From VAZQ01 sp963840535 (lineage in GTDB: Bacteria; Pseudomonadota; Alphaproteobacteria; Rhizobiales; Xanthobacteraceae): DNA of 64,000 bases. Below, piece by piece: positions 9,227 to 17,810 of the stretch; the first letter of the stretch is position 1; each line of letters opens with the position of its first letter. Made by a program: the position numbers and the translations under genes. The stretch spans positions 1 through 64,000 of the forward strand of contig CAWIZJ010000057.1 in the NCBI GenBank assembly GCA_963840535.1, read 5' to 3'. The notes under the pieces are model-generated. The model was not told the origin of the DNA, searched no databases, and was given only the letters and a program-made list of their open reading frames with translations.

Positions 9227-9486
9227 TGAGCAACAGGGACGGCGCCCCGCTGCGGGTCGATGGGCTGACGGGCGACGTGGTGCGCGGTCCTCTCGGCACC
9301 GGCAGCAAGAGCGAGCGAGACGCGGTATGGCTGGAGACGACCGACCGCCGCTTCGTGCTGAGACGCAAGGATGGGCCGACCTTCGGCGACCGGGCGCTTG
9401 AAAAATATGTCGGCAAACGCGTGAAGTGCGACGGCTTCATCGTTGGCTACATGGTGCTCGCGGAGCGGATCGAGGTGCTGCGGTAA
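9226..9486 (+). CDS. small uncharacterised protein, possible OB/SH3-like barrel
   Basis: 86 residues starting at GTG 9226, whose G is the last base of the preceding TAG stop. I recognise no named family. Short strands separated by charged turns (RVDGLTGDVV, AVWLETTDRRFVLRR, GKRVKCDGFIVGYMVLAERIEVL) suggest a small beta-barrel. The phrase GKRVKCDGFIVGYMVLAERIEVL resembles the last strands of OB-fold modules. One-base overlap with the peptidase gene argues that the two products act together. Confidence 0.6.
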   Translation: MSNRDGAPLRVDGLTGDVVRGPLGTGSKSERDAVWLETTDRRFVLRRKDGPTFGDRALEKYVGKRVKCDGFIVGYMVLAERIEVLR

Positions 9487-9533
9487 CCGGGGGTCCGGGC
9501 TGCTCGAGGCTCTGGCTATCCACGAGAACATAA

Positions 9534-10649
9534 ATGGCATCTTCGGCGAAGCGTCGAAAGGCGAGGAAATCGGCATCGGCCAAGGCGGGCGCCAAAGCCC
9601 GCGCCAAGGCGGCTGCTCCCGTGAGAGGGCCCGTGACGCTCGACGAAGCCAGGGCGCTGGCACGGGCCAAAGATCCGAAGCTGGCGGTGCGCGCCATGCG
9701 TAAGGGTGCCTCGCCGCCGGCGTCGCCGGCGGCCGTCGGTGCCGCGCGCGAGAAGCTCGAGAACGAGCGGCGTGAAGAGCTCGCAAACCGAATTCGTGAA
9801 TACAAAGCGACGATGGCGATCATGAAAAGGCGCGGGGCCCGGCGGGCCCGGCCGAAAGGCGCAGCCGAGCCCAAGGCGGGCGAGCCTGAGCCCAAAAGCG
9901 GAGCGTTCGCGCCGTTGCAGATCTTTGCCGAGGGGAACTCGTGGTTCGAGTATCCGGTCCCGTTCTTCGGTGGCGGCATCATACCGCGCCTCGAGGACCG
10001 TCTCGGTGTCCCGATCTTGAATCTGGCGAAAGCAGGCGATGAGGTTCGCTACATGCTCGGCGTCGAGGAGCGCACGCTCCTGTCGAAGCTCCTGAGCAGC
10101 GGCTGCCCGACGGGCGGACCATGGGACGTGCTCTTGTTCTCGGGCGGCGGCAACGACATTGTCGACAATCCGATGGCGCTATGGGTCAAGGACTGGAATC
10201 CAGCCGTGCCTCCGGCCCATCACATCCACCAGTCTCGTTTCGATTCCGCCCTGGCATTGGTGCGTGCCGGTTACGAGGACCTGATCGCGTTGCGCGACAA
10301 CCTCAGCCCCGGCACTCACCTGGTCTTCCAGGGCTACGACTTCCCAATCCCCGACGGCCGCGGAATTTGCCACCTCGGCCCGTGGCTCAAGCCGACCTTC
10401 GACCTGCGCAAGTTTCCAACGCGTGCGGTGGCCCAGGAGGTCGTACAGGCCATGCTGCGGCAATTCGCGGCCATGTTGACGTCTTTGGCCGCTGGACCGA
10501 ACGTGACGTTCATCAATGGCCAGGGCACGCTGGTGCCGCAGACTAGGTCGTGGCACAACGAGCTTCACCCGATGAGAGCAGGCTTTGAGAAATTTGCCGA
10601 CCTTTTTTACTTGGAACTGAAGGAACTGTTCCCGGACCGCGTCGCGTAG
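9534..10649 (+). CDS. SGNH/GDSL-like hydrolase with basic N-terminal tail
   Basis: 371 residues. Residues 1-125 are Ala/Lys/Arg-rich and low-complexity with a likely helical stretch (70-100). The remainder has the four SGNH blocks: FAEGNSWFEY with Ser136, LNLAKAGDEVRYM (block II Gly), LFSGGGNDIVDNP with Asn207, and HNELHPMRAGFEKFADLF with His345. The residue that is usually Asp (D-x-x-H) is Asn342 here. No signal peptide, so it is probably cytoplasmic. It begins 47 bases after the small protein and is the last gene of the peptidase module. A substrate cannot be read from sequence. Esterase or acyl-hydrolase chemistry is expected of the family, but the Asn could weaken it. Confidence 0.72.
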   Translation: MASSAKRRKARKSASAKAGAKARAKAAAPVRGPVTLDEARALARAKDPKLAVRAMRKGASPPASPAAVGAAREKLENERREELANRIREYKATMAIMKRRGARRARPKGAAEPKAGEPEPKSGAFAPLQIFAEGNSWFEYPVPFFGGGIIPRLEDRLGVPILNLAKAGDEVRYMLGVEERTLLSKLLSSGCPTGGPWDVLLFSGGGNDIVDNPMALWVKDWNPAVPPAHHIHQSRFDSALALVRAGYEDLIALRDNLSPGTHLVFQGYDFPIPDGRGICHLGPWLKPTFDLRKFPTRAVAQEVVQAMLRQFAAMLTSLAAGPNVTFINGQGTLVPQTRSWHNELHPMRAGFEKFADLFYLELKELFPDRVA

Positions 10650-10669
10650 CGTAGCGAGCGCCTTGGCGG

Positions 10670-13015
10670 TCAACCGCGTCCTTCGCTGCGCCTGATCGCG
10701 TCCCAGACTCTGGCGGGTGTGGCGGGCATGTCGACATGGGTGATGCCCAGCGGCCGCAGCGCGTCCACTACGGCATTCATCACCGCCGGCGGCGCGCCTA
10801 TGGTCCCGGATTCTCCCACTCCCTTGACGCCGACCGGATTGGTCGTGCACGGCACGCCGATGAATCGCGTCGTCAGCGTGCCCATGTCGTCGGCGCGCGG
10901 CATTGCGTAGTCCATATAGCTGCCGGTGACGAGCTGCCCGCTTTGCCGGTCGTAGACGACGTGCTCGAGCAGCGCCTGGCCGATCCCCTGCGCCAGGCCG
11001 CCCTGGATCTGCCCTTCGCAGATCATGGGGTTGATCGGAACGCCGCAGTCGTCGACGACGGTGTAGCGGTCGATGGAGACCTGTCCGGTCGCAGGATCGA
11101 TCTCGACCTCGACCACGTGGCAGCCGTTGGGATAGCTCGGAATATCGGCGCCGTAGGTCCCGCTGCCTTCGAGACCGAGACCGACCTCGTCGGGGAGATG
11201 GACCGGCCGGTAGAGCGACCTGGCGACGGCGATGAGCGGGATCGTGCGATCGGTGCCGCCGACCTTGTATGTGCCGCGCTCGAACGCGATGTCGTCGACC
11301 GCCGCTTCCAGCATCTCCGAGGCCGCCCGCCGGCCCTTTTCGATGATCGCATTGGTCGCATTTCGCAGCGCCGCGCTGCCGATCACCGAGCTGCGCGCGG
11401 CATAGGTGCCGCGCCCAAACGGCACCTTGTCGGTATCGCCCTGGATGTAGCGGATCGATTCGAACGGCACGCCCAGCCATTCGCTCACCAGCTGCGCGAA
11501 CGTCGTCGCGTGTCCCTGTCCGTGCGAATGGGTCCCGGCGAGGATGGTGACGGAGCCGCTCGGATCGAAGCGGACGTCCATGCGGTCGTTGAAGATGCCG
11601 GCGTGCTCGATGTAGTAGCTCACCGAGCGCCCGCGCAGCCTGCCGTTTCGCTTGGAGGAAGCCTGCCGCGCCCGGTAGCCGTCCCAGTCGGCGAGCGCCA
11701 TGCACTCGTTCATGAGCCGCTCGAACTCGCCGCTGTCGTAGACCGCGTCGGTTGCGGTGGCGTAGGGCATCCTGTCCGGAGCGATGAAGTTGCGGCGCCG
11801 GATCTCGTCCGGCGCCAGCCCGATGCGGGCGGCGGCTTCGTCGATAAGCCGCTCGATGAGATAGATGCCCTCGGGACGGCCGGCGCCGCGGTAGACGCCG
11901 AGCGGCGTCGTATGGGTGAATACCGCCTTGGTGGTCAGCCACAGCGTGCGCACGTCGTAGACGCCCGGCGCATAGCGCAACGAATAGAGCAGCGGCGCAA
12001 CCGCGGCAGACGCGATGTACGAGCCGACCGCGTGCAGCGCGTGGGCGCGGATCGCCAGTATCCGGCCTGCGGCATCGAGCGCGAGCTCGGCATGGACGAC
12101 CTGGTCGCGGCCGTGATTGTCACCGAGCAACGCCTCGGATCGGCTACCGATCCACTTCACCGGCCGTCCGCACTTGCGTGCCGCCCACAGCACCAGGGCG
12201 TCCTCGGGATAGGCGTCGGCCTTCACGCCGAAGCCGCCGCCGACGTCGGGGGCGATGACGCGCAGGCTGGTTTCCGGCAGGCCGAACACGTGGCCGGCGA
12301 CCTGCGTACGCACCGCGTGCGGCGCCTGCGAGCTGGTGTAGAGCGTGTAGGTGCCGTCGACGGGCTCGTACAAGCCCAGCGTGGCGCGCGGCTCCATGGC
12401 GTTGGGAGCCAGCCGATTGTTCTCGAGGCGCAAGGAAATGCGGTGGGTGGCCCGGGCAAATGCCGCCGCGGTCGCCTTCTCGTCGCCGACCGCCAGGGCG
12501 AACGACACATTGCCGGGACACTCGTCCCAGACCGGCGGCGCGCCGGGCTCGACCGCGTCCTCGATGTCGACGACGGCCGGCAGCGGCTCGTAGTCGACGT
12601 CGACGAGCTCGGCGGCGTCGCGCGCCTGCGCCAGCGTTTCCGCGACCACCATCGCCACGCGGTCGCCGACGCAGCGTACCTTGTCGACCGCCAGGATCGG
12701 CCGCCGCGTGCGCAGCCCCTTGGGGCCGCCAATGTCCTCGGGCATGAAGTTGGGCGGCAATCCACCAAGCCCTTCCGTCTTGACGTCCTCGCCGGTGAGC
12801 ACGCAGAGGACGCCGGGCGCCTGCCGCGCGGCGGTTGCGTCGATCCTGCGGATGCGGGCATGGGCATGCGGCGACAGCACGATGCAGGCGTGGCTGAGGC
12901 CGGCAGGCTGGATGTCGTCGACGAAGCTGCCGCGGCCGGTGAGGAAGCGTGCGTCCTCCACCCGGCGCACCGGTTGGCTGATCCCGTAGGATCGTGCAGC
13001 ACCGTCGGCCATCAT
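10670..13015 (-). CDS. molybdopterin-binding hydroxylase large subunit (CoxL/xanthine dehydrogenase family)
   Basis: About 781 residues from ATG 13015 (MMADGAARSYG). The N-terminal a/b hammerhead domain starts RRVEDARFLTGRGSFVDDI. Later motifs are VGGGFGVKADAYPEDAL, GVYRGAGRPEGIYLIERL (the AYRGAGR active-site loop of form II enzymes rather than the AYRCSFR loop of true CO dehydrogenase), and GVKGVGESGTIGAPP with the catalytic Glu. No small iron-sulfur or FAD subunit lies in the window next to it, although this family normally works as a three-subunit enzyme. It follows a TctC receptor by 35 bases, so it may hydroxylate the compound that receptor imports. The reaction is probably hydroxylation of an aromatic or N-heterocyclic acid, which is inference. 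Confidence 0.9.
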   Translation of the reverse strand: MMADGAARSYGISQPVRRVEDARFLTGRGSFVDDIQPAGLSHACIVLSPHAHARIRRIDATAARQAPGVLCVLTGEDVKTEGLGGLPPNFMPEDIGGPKGLRTRRPILAVDKVRCVGDRVAMVVAETLAQARDAAELVDVDYEPLPAVVDIEDAVEPGAPPVWDECPGNVSFALAVGDEKATAAAFARATHRISLRLENNRLAPNAMEPRATLGLYEPVDGTYTLYTSSQAPHAVRTQVAGHVFGLPETSLRVIAPDVGGGFGVKADAYPEDALVLWAARKCGRPVKWIGSRSEALLGDNHGRDQVVHAELALDAAGRILAIRAHALHAVGSYIASAAVAPLLYSLRYAPGVYDVRTLWLTTKAVFTHTTPLGVYRGAGRPEGIYLIERLIDEAAARIGLAPDEIRRRNFIAPDRMPYATATDAVYDSGEFERLMNECMALADWDGYRARQASSKRNGRLRGRSVSYYIEHAGIFNDRMDVRFDPSGSVTILAGTHSHGQGHATTFAQLVSEWLGVPFESIRYIQGDTDKVPFGRGTYAARSSVIGSAALRNATNAIIEKGRRAASEMLEAAVDDIAFERGTYKVGGTDRTIPLIAVARSLYRPVHLPDEVGLGLEGSGTYGADIPSYPNGCHVVEVEIDPATGQVSIDRYTVVDDCGVPINPMICEGQIQGGLAQGIGQALLEHVVYDRQSGQLVTGSYMDYAMPRADDMGTLTTRFIGVPCTTNPVGVKGVGESGTIGAPPAVMNAVVDALRPLGITHVDMPATPARVWDAIRRSEGRG

Positions 13016-13050
13016 GCGCGCGCGCTCCGGTTTTGCGCCGTGCTCCGCCC

Positions 13051-14040
13051 CTACTGGGCCTTGATGTCGGCCGCCTTGATGATCGGCCACCACTTCTCGA
13101 TCTCGGCCTTGTGGAAATCCCCCAGCGCTTCCGGCGTCTGCTGCTCGCGCGGTGGAATGGTCATGCCCTGGTCAGCGATGCGCCGTCGCACGGCGGGATC
13201 GGCCATCGCGCTCACCACGGCGGAATTGAGCTTGGCGACGATGTCCCTCGGGGTTCCCCTGGGAACCCAGAATCCGTGCCAGGTCGAAACATGAAATCCC
13301 GGCAGTCCGGCTTCGTCGACGGTTGGAACGTCGGGTGCCGCGAACCATCGGGTCCTGGTCAGGACGGCGAGCGCCTTGATCCGCCCAGCCCGCACCATCG
13401 ACAGCGAGTTCGCTGCAAGGTCGCACATCAGATCGACCTGTCCGGCCACCAGATCCTGCAATGCCGGAGCGCCGCCGCGATAGGGCACCATCTGGAAACG
13501 CGTCCCCGTGTGCTTCTGGAACAGGATGCCGCAAAGGTGCGACCCCATGCCGACGCCGACTGCGCCGGCCGATGCCTTGTCCGGATTGGTCTTGAGCCAG
13601 GCTATGAGTTCCTTCAGGTCGCTCACCGGCAAGGCTTGCTTGGCGACCATCCAGTAGGGGACGTCCGGGAGCAGCGCGACCGGCTCGAAATCGTTCAGGA
13701 GGTCGTACTGCACCTGATAGATGGCTTGGCTTCCGACGTACTGGCTGGCGGTCCCGATGCCGAGCGTGTAGCCGTCCGGCGCTGCGCGCGCGACGCGGCC
13801 GACGCCGAGCGTGCCTCCCGCGCCGCTCACGTTCTCGATCACCACGGGTTGACCGAGCGATGCCGTCATGTGCTCGGCCAGGTTGCGCGCCAGCGTATCG
13901 ACCGCTCCGCCGGCAGGCAGCGGCACGACGATCGTGATGACCCGCGACGGATAGGCTTGTGCCGATGTGACCCGCGGCATGGCCGGGAATGCGGCCGCAC
14001 CCGCTGCCAGTTGCAGAAATCGACGACGCGGGAATCTCAT
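13051..14040 (-). CDS. TctC/Bug-family solute receptor with Tat-like signal
   Basis: 329 residues from ATG 14040. The N-terminus MRFPRRRFLQLAAGAAAFPA has the RRxFLQ pattern of a twin-arginine signal, unlike the Sec signals of the other receptors here. Family motifs: YPSRVITIVVPLPAGG, ENVSGAGGTLGVGR, APDGYTLGIG, YRGGAPALQDLVAGQVDLM and APDVPTVDEAGLPGFH. The frame is open upstream to 14382 but without coding features, so I use the signal-peptide Met. The gene is first in a two-gene unit with the molybdenum hydroxylase. No TctA/TctB pair is adjacent, so it must share permeases encoded elsewhere or act in sensing. Confidence 0.93.
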   Translation of the reverse strand: MRFPRRRFLQLAAGAAAFPAMPRVTSAQAYPSRVITIVVPLPAGGAVDTLARNLAEHMTASLGQPVVIENVSGAGGTLGVGRVARAAPDGYTLGIGTASQYVGSQAIYQVQYDLLNDFEPVALLPDVPYWMVAKQALPVSDLKELIAWLKTNPDKASAGAVGVGMGSHLCGILFQKHTGTRFQMVPYRGGAPALQDLVAGQVDLMCDLAANSLSMVRAGRIKALAVLTRTRWFAAPDVPTVDEAGLPGFHVSTWHGFWVPRGTPRDIVAKLNSAVVSAMADPAVRRRIADQGMTIPPREQQTPEALGDFHKAEIEKWWPIIKAADIKAQ

Positions 14041-14178
14041 GACGTTCCCTCCAATCCTTCGACCAGGAGCGAGCGTGGACAGCGATAGCCTCGCGAGTAT
14101 TGCGTGATTTCCGGCTATCGGGGAAGCCGGGGTTCGTGCAGGTCCCAACCCCCCCGGAATAGAACCGGTTCTAACGCG

Positions 14179-14289
14179 ATGGATGCACCCGGGCTGATCG
14201 TGGCGTCGTTGACGCCCTTCGACTCCGACCCGAAGCTCGACGAGCGGGCGCTGCTGGCCCACCGGTTCTCGGCGACCGCCGCGGCGTGA
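14179..14289 (+). pseudogene. N-terminal remnant of a DapA-family (dihydrodipicolinate synthase-like) gene
   Basis: A 36-residue frame beginning MDAPGLIVASLTPFDSDP and continuing KLDERALLAH matches the first strand and helix of DapA/NanA-type aldolases, then loses similarity and stops at 14287-14289. No further part of such an enzyme follows. The next 90 bases lead directly to the FAH-family gene. It is probably the scar of a deletion. The 14041-14380 interval otherwise holds nothing I recognise. Confidence 0.5.
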
Positions 14290-14380
14290 GCCGGCGCGCC
14301 AGGATTTCGCCGAGCCGATCCGGCATAGGCGGCCGAGCGCGAGCCTGATAGTCTCGCACCCCCAGTCTGCGGAGAACGAC

Positions 14381-15319
14381 ATGAAACTGATGTATTTCGA
14401 CGACTACAAGCTCGGCGTGCTCGAGGGCGAGAAGGTGATCGACGTTTCTTCGATTGTGCAAAGCATTCCCCGTACCGGGCCGTACGACCTGATCAATGGC
14501 GTGATCGAGCGCTTCGCCGAGTACCGGCCGCGGTTCGTCGAGGCGGCCGCGCGCGGCACCGGTGTCCCGCTCGCGAGCGTCAGGATTCGCCCGCCGCTGC
14601 CGCGGCCGGTCAACATCGACTGCATGGCGGTCAACTACATGGAGGATGGCACGCGCAGCGAGCCCGCCCCGATCAACGCCTTCCACAAATCGCCCAACGC
14701 CGTGATCGGCCACGGCGACACCATGGTGCTGCCGGACGTCCCGGCCACCATCTTCGAAGGCGAGGCCGAGGTCGCGGTGGTGATCGGCAAGCGCGCGAAG
14801 AACGTGAAGGCCACCGATGCCATGAGCCATGTGTTCGGATACGTCAATTTCATCGATGGCTCGGCGCGCGGCCTGCCGCCGCCCGGCAACGTGTTCTATC
14901 AGATGAAGTCGCGCGACACCTTCGCTCCGATCGGGCCGTGCATCGTGACGGCCGACGAGATCCCCGATCCGCACCGGCTGCAGGTGCGGCTGTGGGTCAG
15001 CGGTACGCTCAAGCAGAATTTCAACACCAGCGACATGGCGCACAAGATCCCGCGCTGCATCGAGTGGGTCAGCTCCATTCATACGCTGGAGCCCGGCGAC
15101 ATTCTGGCGACCGGCACCAACCACCGCGGCCTGAGCGCCTTCCAGGACGGCGACGTGATCGAGCTCGAGACCGAGGGGCTCGGACGGCTGCGCATCAACG
15201 TGCGCGACGAGCTCAAGCGAAGCTGGGGACGGGAGACGCGGCTCGATTTGCAGAACCGCGGCGCCAAGGAGGTGACGACGCCGCAGCTGACCGGGAGATA
15301 CGTGCCCGCGACGGTTTGA
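14381..15319 (+). CDS. fumarylacetoacetate hydrolase (FAH) family protein
   Basis: 312 residues. N-terminal small domain MKLMYFDDYKLGVLEGEKVIDVSS, then the catalytic FAH fold: the metal-binding Glu pair in IFEGEAEVAVVIGK, GYVNFIDGSARG with the Asp ligand, and QMKSRDTFAPIGPCIV with the active-site Lys. Later come LQVRLWVSG and LEPGDILATGTNHRGL. These enzymes cleave C-C bonds of, or decarboxylate, acylpyruvates and related ring-cleavage products with Mg or Mn. It is convergent with the acyl-CoA dehydrogenase gene at 15349 and lies in a catabolic neighbourhood, which fits degradation of an aromatic or alicyclic acid. The substrate is unknown. Confidence 0.92.
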   Translation: MKLMYFDDYKLGVLEGEKVIDVSSIVQSIPRTGPYDLINGVIERFAEYRPRFVEAAARGTGVPLASVRIRPPLPRPVNIDCMAVNYMEDGTRSEPAPINAFHKSPNAVIGHGDTMVLPDVPATIFEGEAEVAVVIGKRAKNVKATDAMSHVFGYVNFIDGSARGLPPPGNVFYQMKSRDTFAPIGPCIVTADEIPDPHRLQVRLWVSGTLKQNFNTSDMAHKIPRCIEWVSSIHTLEPGDILATGTNHRGLSAFQDGDVIELETEGLGRLRINVRDELKRSWGRETRLDLQNRGAKEVTTPQLTGRYVPATV

Positions 15320-15348
15320 CGAGCCTGCAGCGACTGCTTCGGAAGAAG

Positions 15349-16542
15349 CTATTTCGCCAGGCGTCGGGTCGCCTTCAGGCGCTGCACGGTGTCGCCCGCG
15401 AGGTGGCTCCAGATGATGGAGTCGCGAACGAGCTTGTCGGCGCGGCGGTCCATCACGCATCCGGAGCCGGTGTGGATCGCCATGTTGAGCTCCGTCACCT
15501 CCTGGATCACGTCGGTCGAGAAGTTCATGCACAGGCCGGCATTGGCCGAATGCGTCCTCTGGTCGTGTTCCCAGGCCACGCGCATCACCATCGAGCGCAG
15601 CGCCTCGGTGAGCACGTGCATCCGGTTGAGCTTGAGCTGGATCACCTGCTGCTCGAGCAGCAACCTGCCGCCCTGCTTGCGGGTGCGGGCATGGGCCAGC
15701 GCCAGCTCGCAGGCGTCGTCGCAGACGCCGAGCGCATTGGCGGCGAGCTCGAGGTCGCCGAACAGGTCGCCGCCGGTGCGGTCGCCGGCCTGATGCGTCC
15801 TCATGTCCGAGCCGTTCACCTCGCCGACCACGTTGGCGTGCGGCACCCGCGCGTTCTCGAAGATCATCTCGCCGTTCTGATAGAAGCGCCATCCGCTCTT
15901 GTTGAACACCTTGCCGATGCGGAAGCCCGCCGTGTCGCGCGGCACCAGGAACATGGTGGTGCCCTGCCGGAGCGGGGCGTCGGGGTCGGTGCGCGCATCG
16001 ATGAAGAACAGCTTGCCGACGCTGGCATTGGCGATGAAGCATTTCTCTCCGTTGAGAATCCATTCGTCGCCCCGGCGCTCGGCGCGCAACCTGAGCCCGG
16101 CCTTGGGATCCTCCGCCGGCGGCAGCCGGTTGTCGGAGCCGGCACTCGGCTCGCTGATCCCCTTGCCCAGCAGATAGGTATCGTCCTCGAGAAACGGCTT
16201 CAGGAAGCGCGCCTTCTGCTCGTCGGTGCAACTCGCTGCGATCAGATGGCTCCATTTCCAGCACTGGCTGAAGGTCTTGGAGATGGCGCTGTCGGCCTTG
16301 GCGAGCTCGGCCATCACCAGGGCCTGGGACACGAAATCGGTGCCGTGCCCGCCCCATTCCTTGGGCACCGCCATGGTGCGAAAGCCGAGCCTGGAGCCCT
16401 TCCTGATGATCCCCCAATCGAAGGTCGCGCGCGGGTCGGCGATCTCGTCGCGCTCGAGCGAGATCGGGCGGATCTCCTCCCGCGCGAACGTGCGCGCCTT
16501 TATTTGCCAGGCACGCTGCTCTTCGGTGAGCGAGAAGTCCAT
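15349..16542 (-). CDS. acyl-CoA dehydrogenase family protein
   Basis: 397 residues from ATG 16542 (MDFSLTEEQRAWQIKARTF), the typical family start. Landmarks: MAVPKEWGGHGTDF, LGKGISEPSAGSDN (flavin-binding loop), WILNGEKCFIANAS, VPRDTAGFRIGKV and FENARVPHANVVGE. By eye, the position of the usual catalytic Glu near the C-terminus (the YEGT region of MCAD) reads HLAGDT, so the base may lie elsewhere or activity may differ. It overlaps nothing and lies 22 bases after the second dehydrogenase gene. The two probably form one or two flavoenzymes of the same pathway. Confidence 0.9.
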   Translation of the reverse strand: MDFSLTEEQRAWQIKARTFAREEIRPISLERDEIADPRATFDWGIIRKGSRLGFRTMAVPKEWGGHGTDFVSQALVMAELAKADSAISKTFSQCWKWSHLIAASCTDEQKARFLKPFLEDDTYLLGKGISEPSAGSDNRLPPAEDPKAGLRLRAERRGDEWILNGEKCFIANASVGKLFFIDARTDPDAPLRQGTTMFLVPRDTAGFRIGKVFNKSGWRFYQNGEMIFENARVPHANVVGEVNGSDMRTHQAGDRTGGDLFGDLELAANALGVCDDACELALAHARTRKQGGRLLLEQQVIQLKLNRMHVLTEALRSMVMRVAWEHDQRTHSANAGLCMNFSTDVIQEVTELNMAIHTGSGCVMDRRADKLVRDSIIWSHLAGDTVQRLKATRRLAK

Positions 16543-16564
16543 GACCGTACACCTGCGCTGGAAT

Positions 16565-17794
16565 TCATTCGGCCGCGAGCGCGGCCGGCGGTGATGTGGG
16601 ACGATAGCCGGCGAGCTTCTCGGCAATCCGCAGCCTGGCGTCGCTGTTGCCGGCACCCGAATGCAGGTAGACGAGCGCATCATGCAGGTATTGCTGCAGC
16701 GGCAGGTCACGCATCACGCCCATGGCGCCGAAGCATTCCGCGGCATCCTTGGTTGCGCGGTAGATGGCCTCTGACGCGAACGTCCTGGCGATGCTGGCGA
16801 ACGGCAGATCGGCGAGGCTGCGGTCGGCGAACGCTTCGGGATGATCGCAGGCCCAGGCTGCCTGCCGGACCGCGCTGCCTGCGACTTCGAGCCGGATAGC
16901 GACCTCGGCGAGCTTCTCTCCGATAGCCTGATGCTCGATGATGCGTCGTGCGCCCTGCACGCGCAGCTGCGCGTAGTCGAGCGCGGCCTCGTAGGCGGCG
17001 CGACCGATGCCGAGGTTGAGCGCCGCCTCCTGCGCCAGCTGGCGGTCGCTGGCAAGGAGGGGGCTTTGCCCTTCGATGCCGAGGAGATTCTCGATGGGAA
17101 CGCGACAATCGGTGAACGTCGCTTCGCCGCACGCGCCGTGACACCAGCGCGCGGTGGGGTCGCCGGCGGTGACCCTGAGCCCGGGAGCGTCGCGCGGCAC
17201 CAGCAGGGTGGTGGTGCCGCTCGTTCCACTGGCGACCTGCACAGCGAACAGCCCGGCGATCGGCGCGTTGGCCACGCAGTCCTTGAAGCCGTTGATGATC
17301 CAGACATCGCCTGAGCGCAGTGCGGTGGTCTTGCAGCTTGAGGCGAGCGACCGTGCACGATGGTAGCGGATGCCGAGCGCGTCGTCGGTGTCGGGCTCGT
17401 GCTCGGCCAGCGCCAGATGGTAACGCTCGTCGGCGAGGAAGGCCGGCAGGAACCGGTCGCGTTGCTCCGCCGTCATCGATCCGTCGAACAGCTCGCGGGC
17501 AAGCGTCGCCGTCTGCGCCAGCACTGCCGCCAGGTCGGGATCGCCGGCGCCGAGCTCCTCGGTGACGATGCAGCAGGTGAGCTGGTCGGCGCCCGCGCCG
17601 CCGCTGTCCTCGGCCAGCGCCAGTGCGCGCAAGCCCATCCGCGAGGCCTGGTCGAGTGCGTTCAGGAGGAGCGGTCGCTCGCGCGCTTCCAGCCGCGTCG
17701 GAGCGAGCGCCCGCGGCCTGACCTCGCGGGCGACGAAGTCGCGGATCGTGTCGCGGATCTCCAGCTGCTCCGGGCTCAGCCTCAGGCTGTACAT
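16565..17794 (-). CDS. acyl-CoA dehydrogenase family protein
   Basis: 409 residues, start ATG 17794 (MYSLRLSPEQLEIRDTIRDF). Family landmarks: GLRALALAEDSGGAGADQL, WIINGFKDCVANAP, LVPRDAPGLRVTAGD, FTDCRVPIENLLG, ALDYAQLRVQGARRIIEHQ and AECFGAMGVMRDLPLQQY. At the usual catalytic-Glu site the sequence is YLHSGAGN, so Glu is replaced by Ser. The flavin loop normally reading TEP.AGSD is altered to AEHEPDTDD. These substitutions suggest either a divergent activity or a non-catalytic subunit paired with the dehydrogenase encoded 22 bases downstream. It starts 16 bases after a TctC gene. Confidence 0.88.
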   Translation of the reverse strand: MYSLRLSPEQLEIRDTIRDFVAREVRPRALAPTRLEARERPLLLNALDQASRMGLRALALAEDSGGAGADQLTCCIVTEELGAGDPDLAAVLAQTATLARELFDGSMTAEQRDRFLPAFLADERYHLALAEHEPDTDDALGIRYHRARSLASSCKTTALRSGDVWIINGFKDCVANAPIAGLFAVQVASGTSGTTTLLVPRDAPGLRVTAGDPTARWCHGACGEATFTDCRVPIENLLGIEGQSPLLASDRQLAQEAALNLGIGRAAYEAALDYAQLRVQGARRIIEHQAIGEKLAEVAIRLEVAGSAVRQAAWACDHPEAFADRSLADLPFASIARTFASEAIYRATKDAAECFGAMGVMRDLPLQQYLHDALVYLHSGAGNSDARLRIAEKLAGYRPTSPPAALAAE

Positions 17795-17810
17795 CCGGGG
17801 TCTCCGCGGC

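Noticed and set aside
10736..13294. 852-residue plus-strand open frame
   Set aside because: It lies opposite the molybdenum hydroxylase, with a shadow-type composition and no recognisable domain.
14171..16552. 793-residue minus-strand open frame
   Set aside because: It mixes the shadow of the FAH gene and the wrong frame of an acyl-CoA dehydrogenase. The true frames there carry family motifs.
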